Source: Symbiodinium microadriaticum (taxonomy: Eukaryota > Sar > Dinophyceae > Suessiales > Symbiodiniaceae). From it: a stretch of 64,000 nt of DNA. Below the pieces are notes generated by a model, which worked only from the letters and a program-made list of their open reading frames with translations, was not told the origin of the DNA and made no database searches. How positions within the stretch are numbered: the first letter of the stretch is position 1; each line of letters opens with the position of its first letter. Below, one piece after another: positions 31,779-40,475 of this stretch. The DNA is taken from assembly GCA_001939145.1 (NCBI GenBank), contig LSRX01000457.1:405233-469232 (forward strand). The letters run 5' to 3'. The position numbers and the translations under genes were made by a program.

Positions 31779-34700
31779 TCACTCCTTGCTTGCCAGCTTC
31801 AAGCAGCGATTGCTGAGATCCGCCATCTTCTTCATGAAGGCCCCTTTGTCAAAGCTAAAGCTGCCCCTGTCAGCTGAGTCCATGCTCCCCATCTGCTGGC
31901 ACATCCAGTTGCAGACTTCATATGGGATCTGGTGGGAGCCAGCAAGCTTGTCTCTAGTCAAGAGGCCCGCACCGTCTAGGTCGAGCAAGTCGAAAGCTCT
32001 GTCCCAAAGCCTCCAAGAAGCCTCCGGGACCTGCAGCTTCAGGAAGGACTTGACTGTCGCTTTTGGAGCCTTCTCATAGGCAAAGAGAGCCTCTTTCTGA
32101 GCTAGGACTTCTTCTTCCCTGGTGAGTTGCAAGGCCAAGAACTCGCCGACAACGCTGTCCACGTTTGGGTTGCCCTCCTTCGGGCGGTACTCGCTGGGGC
32201 ACATCGCGGCTATGAAATCATCCTTGGCCTGCGACGGATTCCCAGACTTGCCATAATCCATGATCATCTCTTGGCGAATGGGCAATGGCAACACCGGGCG
32301 AGCGACAAAGTCCGCATGATCGCGCGCCAACTGACGAGTCCGATCAACCTGCCCCCGCAATCCTTCGAGCTGGTCCAGCTCCTGGCATGTGCAAAGATAT
32401 TTGGAGGTCATTTCACCTAGTAAATAAAGTTACAAGTACCTTAATTGGGGTTTATAACTAAATTACAAGTATAGATACCCTCCTTTCTCATTCTCTTGTT
32501 ACAAAGTCCCATGATCCTTGACGTAGGGTTTAAAGGGTAATTCGTGCGTTTTTTTGCCGCCTGCGCTAGGACGAAGCTACAACGGAAAGACTTTAAAGTC
32601 AAGAGCAGTGTAAGACTTCGTGTTTGAGGCTTAAAGCAGTTGAGGCTTTGGAGCCTATAGGAGCTCATGGGACCGGTTTTGGGGTTTACCTGGACCCCAA
32701 AGAACCTACCCTTTTTAGGGCTCCTTATTATGATGTCCTTATATAAGTCCTTAAAAAGGTAGCCTAAACCCCTAAACCCCTAACCCCTAAACTCTTTTTT
32801 TTGAACCCAGACTCGGCCAACCACTAAACCCTAAACCCTAAGCTCCTTGAGCCAGCTCTGAAACATTCGGAGATGTCGGGCGGAGGCGCGAGGGCTGATC
32901 TTCTTCAGGAAGGAAGCGAGGCTGAACTTTGCGCCGTTCCTAGCTTGGGTTCGGGGAGACTCTGAAGAATGTAGTCTTAATCTGGGCTCTTGTCAAGAGA
33001 CTTAATTTAAGAGTTGCCATAAGAGGGATCTATAGTTGGTTTCTTTTCTTTGTGGTAGCTTAAAATTAAACCCCGTAACGAAAACCCAGTATTAGCAATA
33101 AGGACCTGTGTAAGCCTAACAATGCCCTACATGGGAACAAGTAAAATATCCCAGTGGCCTGCCTAGATTCTGCCAGAGTGTTTCCATGTCTTCCAGCGCT
33201 GGCCATAGCTTCGCGATCCAGAACTCTGCATCTATCGTCGTGTCTAAGACCTGCTCCGCTTCGGCATGGGAGATGTCGAAGTGGCGAGACGACGCACAAT
33301 AGCGAAAGAGATCTCGGACAACTCTGATTTGACTTCGACGTAGAAATCCAGAGTCTAGCGAGGCGGCAGTCTCCATTGGCGGATTTACGGGGGCCGTATG
33401 AGACAAGCGGAACTTGCGCTCTTCATGTTCGAAAATCTCTGGATCATCATCAAGGCCTCTTACAGAGAATCGCTCCAGGAAGAGTGCAAAAGGCACCGAG
33501 AGTGGATCTCCCCCGAGCCCCAGAAACCAGTTCTCAATCGCTGGAAGAGGTGCCGATCCTGCTTCCAACTTCGACCTCTGCTCCTCTGAGTCTGCCTTGC
33601 TCAGCGCATCGTCTAAGACCCTTTGGAAAATCTGCTTTCCTGAGTTCGCATGGGGAAAAAAAGGACCCCTCCTCACCACAAAAAGAGACAAAACTGCTCT
33701 TTAGAAAGCTTCCCCACAAAATGCCGCCCGGGTCTCCCAAGTTCTGCCGGCTTGAGCACCCCGAGAGGTTTGCGATGCCGAAGATACATTCCAGGCCATA
33801 GAGGAAGGAGGAGATCATGGCGGTGAACTCCTTTAGCTCGAAGGTTCGACTGTCGTTCTCGTCGAAGACACCGACGAGGAAGCGGATCTTCTGCTTCTTG
33901 GAGATCGTGCTGGACATGGCGATGGCCGCAGACAGGAAGGCGGGGATTGATACTCTCACCTTCCGATACTCCGATGCTGCGCGGGTCTGCTGCAGCTTCA
34001 TGTAGCCGGCTGGGTCGAAGGTTCTGATCCACTCCAAGACTTTGGGCCTCGGTATAACTCGAGGGACGGATCAACAGCAGGTGCTCTGCGACTTCTGTGG
34101 ACAACTAAGGCTCGCGCATTGGCACGGAAAGCAGCTCTTGAAATTGGTATGCATCCATGACTGCCGGGGCGTGGCCGGGATTCCAGCCACCACAAGCCTG
34201 CCAGCGGTTGTAGACCTCCACCCAGCTCTGAAGCGAGCGCATGGAGATTGACTTGCAATCGGCTGCGGGCATGGTTGTCAGAATTCGTCCCCAGGAGTCT
34301 TGCAGCCAGTCGAGCTGCGGCTCCTGCAAGCTGCTGCACTAGCGCAGGGGCACTTCTGACACACTTTCATGCAGCGTAAGCAGCTAATCATGCCCCAATG
34401 AAAGTACTGTGTCTGCCACATCTACGCTTTGATTATCTGTGGCGCCTCTTCCCGGATTGCGCATGCCACTTCCTCCAGCGTGTCCGCCGCGAAGGACAGT
34501 CTCCTGCGAAGCTGATGTTGCCTTGCAGAGGACCCAGACCGGGTGGTGTCCACCTCCGCAATGGTCCGCGTAGATTTCTTGGAAGCTGCGGGCAAGCCAG
34601 TATCTGCGCTACTCACCGTGGCAGCCTTGCCCGGACGCTGGCCAGACATGCTGCTCGGCCTCCGGCGCGGCTTTACAGACTGTTACAGGGTTAATTGGAA

Positions 34701-35118
34701 TTCTGGATACATGACTATCATTCGATTTATATGATTAATCAGATGTTGTCTGGCTCTCTGGCCTCCAACCCGGACTCCGTGTGCCGCTTGCCATGCTGCT
34801 TGCTGGTCGAGGCCTCTGCCCTGACCTTGACTGCGAGCCGCGCGATTCCGGTCTCGCCTTGGATTCGGTGGTCGCAGTGAGAGCTTCACCTATCGGAGGT
34901 AGGTCTTGCAAACCATCCTCTGTAACTGCTTCATGCTTCCAGGCCATGTCGGCTTTCGAGGTCGCGGGGCTCAGGCCATCAAGAATCGTCTTCGTCCTCA
35001 TGGCCCTGGATGCCCTGGGGGTGCTTGGCAGCGATATGAGTGCAGACATCTTGCTGGAGACGTCCACCTTAGTATAATGCCGCCCTCGGGAGACGGGACG
35101 CGCTTGTGCCGGGGGCAT
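31779..35118 (-). CDS. EF-hand protein A (tandem paralog of 36377-39589)
   Basis: A calcium-binding protein of unknown function, about 650-700 residues. Exons in order: 35118 to about 34745 (ATG at 35118; basic, Ser/Pro-rich); about 34681-34446; 34323 to about 34125; about 34043-33737; 33639 to about 33150; about 32961-32846; 32381 to the stop at 31779. Conserved blocks shared with paralog B are RRLSFAADTLEEVACAIREE, LDWLQDSWG, VYNRWQACGGWNPGHAP, one good EF-hand loop (DENDSRTFELKE, residues D1-N3-S5-T7-E9-E12), ENWFLGLGGDPLSVPF, ISHAEAEQV, RMFQSWLKEL, DFIAAMCPSEYRPKEGN and a degenerate second EF-hand loop (DLDGAGLLTRDK). Junctions with good paralog support are 34446|34323 (GC donor, REE|EPQLDWL), 33737|33639 (GA donor, QNLG|KQIF) and 32846|32381 (GA donor, WLK|ELDQL). 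No transmembrane segment or signal peptide is seen. Not assignable to a named family. Confidence 0.75.
32687..32840. repeat. Intronic foldback plus CCCTAAA tract in EF-hand gene A
   Basis: Inside the 464-bp intron 32382-32845 lies an inverted pair, ACCTACCCTTTTTAGGG against CCTTAAAAAGGTAGCC (about 32703-32766), followed by CCCTAAACCCC units up to the splice donor. Paralog B has no intron at this position. Confidence 0.6.
32982..33089. mobile_element. Foldback element, family beta, copy 1 (intronic)
   Basis: A 108-bp element with ends CTGGGCTCTTGTCAAGAG and, inverted, CTGGGTTTTCGTTACGGGG. Both arms continue into CTTAATTTAAG / CTTAAAATTAAA. It matches the element at 42488-42625 in ends, arm content and the internal GGATCTxTAGT string. 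It makes up most of the intron between exons 5 and 6 of EF-hand gene A, where paralog B is uninterrupted. Confidence 0.8.
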
Positions 35119-36376
35119 GGCCGAAATTGCGAAAGCACCGCCCGCTTGGGGGTTGGCTTGCTAGACTCCTAGATGTGATAAATGCGACTCCACCTCATGT
35201 GCCCGAGCTGCGGGGGTTGCACGATACAGAAGAATCGCAAAATATCGCATGATGCACCGGCGGCCGACGGGCAGTGACTGAGTCGTGCCTCACTCCCGGT
35301 AAACTACCATGCATCACAAAGCAGACAGAGTCTGTAGCCACACCCGCCTCGTAAGGCAACTTCGAGTAGAGTGCCAGGGCACCTGGCCAGACAAGCTGCC
35401 GCCCAGCTAACCTCAAGCTGCTTTGCTGGCGGCTCCCTGTTCTCTGGCAGCGTGCCGTCGGCGTGGGTTTTTCTGATTGTCACATTCCGGTGCATAGGCA
35501 AAAATGTCATCGAGCTGCTGATGTCACCTCGGGCCGAGCCATATGCCTGATGGGCAGGGCTGTGACGGGCAAGCATCTGCCTGGAAGACCAATCGCAACT
35601 GCCTCTTAGCAACGCGAAAAATGAAGAGCTCGAATCAGTAAAATGCCTGTAGTCGGATCCCATCGGAGAGAAAATTGAGCAGAGTCGGCAGACCGATTAA
35701 CGGGGTGCCTTCTTGCTCACTGCTATCTGCCATCGTCTGGCACGGCTGAGCCGGCCAGACGTCGGAAATCGAGGAGTTGGTTTCGATGTTTCTGGATGAG
35801 AATTGAAACTAGGCCCACAGATCTCACAGACCGGCACGGCCGAGAGTTACTGAAACATCAAAACCGAAGCCCTGCCTCCGCATTTGCCTGTCCCGAATGC
35901 GTTTGGGTTACGATGACAGAGGCTTCCTCAAGCTCTATAAGAATGATTCAAAGAGTCCCGAACAACTGCCGATGCTAGCTGCTCGTTCGACTCGCTGCAA
36001 CTGTGTTCGCCAGCTTCCTCAAGACTTCTGCTGTGAGAAGACTTGCCAAGTGCGAGGCCAGTAGAATAACATGCATCTAATCACCACGTACCGTACATTT
36101 TCTTTGGATACTGCCCCGACCCATTAATCAACAGTTTTTGTAATCTTGGAGCCCTGCATACCTGTAACACGCTTATCACCAAGCTGCAAATGAGTAGGGG
36201 CAGTGTCCAAATTGTTTAGAAGCTGTAGCGCACAGCGGAAGCAAAAAGAAAATCTAGAAGGCGAAAAGTCGCGCTGATGGCTCGAACTGCATGACATAGA
36301 CAACGCAACTTTTCACTGTGATTCAAGTGTTTCTTCTTGTTCATGTCAGCACCCGACTTTCCAGTTTCCCCAAATT
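35119..36376. other. Intergenic region between EF-hand genes B and A
   Basis: About 1.26 kb between the stop of gene B (36377) and the start of gene A (35118), same strand. It must hold the 3' end of B and the 5' region of A. Open frames on the minus strand at about 35660-35200 are weakly protein-like. No promoter motif is named, as dinoflagellate promoters are not recognisable by eye. Confidence 0.4.
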
Positions 36377-39300
36377 TCAAGTGTCGGTGGCTGCACCGCA
36401 CAGCCTGCACTGCTTCAGCGTCGCCTTGCGTGGTCGGCAGTTGCCGACGTCAATCATCTTCTGCAGGAACTCCTCTTTAGAGAACCCATCACGAGGGCCA
36501 CCTAATCCAGTTCCACCGATGTTCTTGCACATGTAGTCACAAACCTCAATGGGCAGGAGCTGGGAACCAGCCAACTTCGCAAAGGTAAGACTCCAAGTGC
36601 CATCAACATCAAGAAGATCGAATACCCTTATCCATGAACTCCAGGCTGTGTCAGACACCGGCGGCTTGAGAAAGGACGGTCTGGTGGCAACAAGGCTCTG
36701 CTCTTCAAGAAACATGGCTTCCTTCTCTGCGAGGGCCTTTTCCTGACTTGCTAGTTGCATCGTCAGGAAATCACCAACGACCTGTTCCACTTCTTGGTTC
36801 CCCTGCTTCGGGCGATAGTCCTTGGGGCATACGGCCATGACAAAGTCATCAAGGCCCATCTGCCCAGACTGGAAAAGCCGCTTTCGCACCGGGGAAGACT
36901 CTGCCACCTGCCTCATCTGAAAGCTGTCATACTCTTCCAGCAAGCTTTTTCGAACTGCAGTTGGCAGTACAGGCCGAGAAATATAGGCCGTGAACTGCTT
37001 GAGCGCAGTGCGGCTTTCCTCGAGCTCACGCTGCAATCGCACGAGCTGATCTAATTCCTTCAGCCATGCCTGATACATGCGCAAAGGCCGGACGGAGGCA
37101 CCTGAGCAAAGTCTTTTTGCAAAGGCTGCCATGCTGACACCGGCAGTGTCTTGAGCTGCGGCAGTCTCATCCAAAGCGCGAGCTAGCCTCTGACTCCAGA
37201 GCGTTGAATCTATTGGCCCCACAGCTTGCTCGGCTTCAGCATGAGAGATTGTCCAGCGGCCCGCTGAGCGACAGTGATTGAACACAGTGTGTGCAACTTT
37301 GATCTGACTGGGGCTCAGACAAGCGATGTCCTGCATGGGATCTGCCTCCACAGGCGGCTCGACTGGGGCCGTGTGCGACAACTGCAGTTGCTTGCACTGC
37401 TGCGGCTGCCACATCTGCACACCCACTGCTCTTTCGGAGAAGCGTTCCAGCAACATGGCAAACGGAGCAGACAGTGGATCTCCAGAACCACCCAGAAACC
37501 AGTCCTCGATGATTGCAAAGGGAGCACTACCGTTGGCAAGCATGGACTTGGCTTCCCAGAATGACATCCTGGTGCTGGCGGAAGCCATGATTCTGAGGAA
37601 CAGTGTCTTGCCCAGCTGTTGCTTGGCAGCACCCTTCGGCATGTCGGGATGCTCTGACAACCCAAAAAGGCATGCAGTTCCCTGGAAAAAGGATGACAGC
37701 ATGTCGACGAACTCTGTTATCTCGAGGTTACCGTTGTCGTTCTCATCGAACATGCCTAGCAGAAATCGAATCTTCTGCTGCTTGGGAATAGCAGTGGAGA
37801 GGAAAATGGCAGCTGCAAAGAAGGCCGGCACCGGCACCCTGACCCGGCGATAGTCCAATGTGCATTTGCTGTGCTGGAGCTTTGCGTAACCCACGGGGTC
37901 AAAGAGACGCACCACCTCCATCGTCTTGGGCCTTGGCCCGCAGGTGAGGTTGAGGGGTCAAACGCTTCGCAGCCAATGGGAGCCTGGAGAGGGATGCAGA
38001 GCGCGAGAGAGAAATAGAGAGAGAGAGAGAGAGAGGAAGAGGAAGAGGAAGAGGAAGAGGAAGAGGAAGAGGAAGAGGAAGAGGAAGAGAGAGAAAGAGA
38101 GGGAGGGAGGGAGAGAGGGAGATGGAGGGAGGGGGAGGGAGCGGGGGAGGGGCAGTCGGAGAGACAAACAGAGAGAGAGAGCTAGAGGTAGAGGTAGACA
38201 GAGAGCGAGAGGGGTGAGAGAGAACGAGAGAGGGAGGAGGGACCAAAGGCTGACAAAGGAGGGATGCCCCATCACCTGCTCATTGGGCTTACAATCTCGC
38301 GAACCTTCGGACCCACCTCACAAACCGCAGGCGGCAGGCCCAAGCCACTTCATTGAACAGGAAAACCACGTGCACCGACCGGAAACCGGCTCGCACCCTC
38401 GAACTTTGCAAGACTTTGAGGCCTGAAACTCATGGTTTCAATAGGTTTTGCAAAGTTTCAACTTGGACTCTTGTCTCAACCTGTCAGGGAACGAGCTAGA
38501 CTGTGGTTCGTAGTTCGCCCTTGGAGTCGACCTCGACATGGGTTCGGAGGTTACGATAATAAGGAAACCATATTATGTACTATAGATCACCATAATGCAT
38601 AGTATTTACTATAGATCCCATTATGATGTTACGATAGAGATTTGAGGACATTGCCAGGTTCACTGCAGAAGACATTTTGAAACTGAGACTTTTGCAGCTC
38701 TGGGTCTCAGAACCGAAGCTTGCAAAAAGCGACAGTGAACTTGCTTAAGGCTTAAGGCCCATACTCTCGAATGTGACCGTCGTGAATGCTCGTTGTTCGA
38801 TTCTTCAGGCCTCTCTCCCCTGCAGGCGACTGAGGCCACAGCAGTGGCAAGCAAAGCAGCTCCTGAAACACGTATGTATCCATAGCTGCTGGCGCATGCC
38901 CTGGCTTCCAATCGCCCTGAGCTTGCCAGCGATTGTACATGTCGACCCACGCCGGGAGGGACCGTCGCAGCAGGTTCTTGCACTCCGGTGGCGGTGCGCT
39001 GCCAGCCAGCACCTAGGGGGATTCTGAAGATTCGGGTCTAAGCGTAGAATCAAGGATACCTTCCTAAGGGGATCCGCTGCTAAAGCTTCTTTTCGGGTCC
39101 CACCTGGCCCCAGAAGCCTTCCAGCCAGTCTAAGCCAGGCTCCTCCTCACGGATTGCAGCGCCCACATCCCCCAGACTCTCGGCCGCATAGGAGAGCCGT
39201 CTCTCAAGCACTCGGCTGCTCCCCTGCATTTCTTTGCCCGGAGTGGTGTCCACACCATCCGGGGAAGAGCCGTCGTCTTGGGAGGTCTGCTCCAATACAC

Positions 39301-39589
39301 GGGACAAGTCCCCCAGAGTTGAAGCCTTCTGAACTTTTCCTTTTGAAAAGCCAGGACGAGGTGGCACATGTGGCACTGAAGCCACTGGCTTCACTGCTCC
39401 GGTGATCTCAGCAGTCTCTGCATCCTTGCCATCGATGTCATCTGCCAGAAAACTCTCCAGGAAACTGGCCTCCACGTCTTCTCCTGTTGGACTACTCCTC
39501 TTAGCTTTGCTTGGTGGAGGTGTTGCCTCGCCCGGAAAACTTCTGCTGTAGCTCCGGCCCTTGTAAGCCGGACGTCGCCTGGCAGCCAT
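36377..39589 (-). CDS. EF-hand protein B (tandem paralog of 31779-35118)
   Basis: A protein of about 730 residues in three exons: 39589-39104 (ATG at 39589, chosen because MAARRRPAYKGRSYSR matches the ARPVSRGRHYTK start of gene A), 39012 to about 38850, and about 37924 to the stop at 36377 (about 515 residues uninterrupted). Conserved blocks: RRLSYAAESLGDVGAAIREE, LDWLEGFWGQ, MYNRWQAQGDWKPGHAP, a canonical EF-hand loop DENDNGNLEITE after IPKQQKIRFLLGMF, EDWFLGGSGDPLSAPFAMLL, ISHAEAEQA, RMYQAWLKELDQL with an adjacent heptad-like charged helix, DFVMAVCPKDYRPKQGN, and a weak second EF-like loop (DVDGTWSLTFAK). The 3' end is basic and ends with a CRLCG cysteine pair. Intron 39013-39103 (CAG|GTGGGA to CCCTAG|GTGCTG) is absent in A. 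The next intron, about 900 bp, holds a purine tract and a small repeat. The function is inferred only as calcium-dependent regulation or scaffolding. Confidence 0.8.
38013..38250. repeat. Purine-strand GGAAGA / GAGAGA tract in an intron
   Basis: About 240 bases of almost pure purine on the plus strand: GAGA repeats, then (GGAAGA) units at about 38033-38090, then GGGAGGGAG units. It lies within the large second intron of EF-hand gene B, whose minus (sense) strand is therefore pyrimidine-only. Long Lys/Arg/Glu or Ser/Leu/Pro open frames here are produced by the repeat. Confidence 0.9.
38550..38637. mobile_element. AT-rich insert bracketed by GTTACGATA direct repeats
   Basis: GTTACGATA at 38550-38558 and 38629-38637 flank about 70 bp. 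The insert contains ACTATAGATC twice and CATTATG/CATAATG inverted units resembling the interior of family beta. A 9-bp flanking repeat is what a target-site duplication would look like. It lies in the second intron of EF-hand gene B. Confidence 0.5.
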
Positions 39590-40475
39590 GACAAGAACCC
39601 CTTTGGGGGGGGACAAAACTCAGGAACACAGCTGTGATCCTCGAGCCCGGCAGCGACAATGGGACAGCAAGTCGGCCAATGTGCTGAAACTCATGAACGG
39701 AACGATGTCACCATGTGCTGAACAAAGAATGACAGAATGACATAACATAGAATGGCATCATATGGCACAGGTTGCAATGCAACATGCAATCGTGGAGCTC
39801 GGCTGGCCTGCACCTCGGCCGCCACGCAGAAGGAAACGCCCCAAAGCAGGAGAGCTCAAAGCGGCCGGGGCCGGGCCATGAAGCACCGGCCCTCCATGCA
39901 AAAAGGAAGCAAGAAGAATGCGCCTGGAGGACTTCTGTCAAAACGGAGGCGGCCGGAAATCCAAAGGTCAAGGCTTCATCAAAGGTTGAAGCTGAGGGCA
40001 GTATCAACACCTTGTCTACCGCATGTCTGGACATCTGTGGGCTGCTGTTCAGGTGCGTGGGGCGTCGGGTATTTCATGATGGCGCTGAGACTCTCGTGGC
40101 CGCACAGACTTGGCATACTTTGACATTGGATGCGGCAAACATCGCAGCAAACCTTGCTCGCTGCTTTTCTACCTTTGGAAGGGCTGGAGCTTTCTTTGAG
40201 ACCACCGATCCCGTCAAATTCGACAGGCTCAGGGTCTGCCTATGTACAGCGCATTGAAAGTGCTGAATGAACGTCGCACGCGGTTCCATCTCCACACCTT
40301 ACATTTGTGGAGGAGCCACGAGAACGGTGAGACAACGGATCGGCAACAGAGCGCATTGGCCTGAATTCCGTCTTTGGATGCGGCAGGCTCATCGCAAACC
40401 ACAGGCCCTCAGCTCAAGATCAGGGTCCATCCTTTGCTCTCGTCGCGGCCTTGTGTGCAAATATGTGTGTCGTTC
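39590..40475. other. Intergenic region upstream of EF-hand gene B
   Basis: About 890 bp between the ATG of EF-hand B and the stop of the next minus-strand gene. It includes a poly-G stretch (GGGGGGG at 39604-39610) just upstream of the start. No gene is supported, although open frames exist on the plus strand at about 39750-40260. Confidence 0.4.

Noticed and set aside
37926..38426. Plus-strand Arg/Lys/Glu-rich frame and minus-strand Ser/Leu/Pro-rich frame
   Set aside because: Both are translations of the purine repeat tract in an intron of EF-hand gene B.
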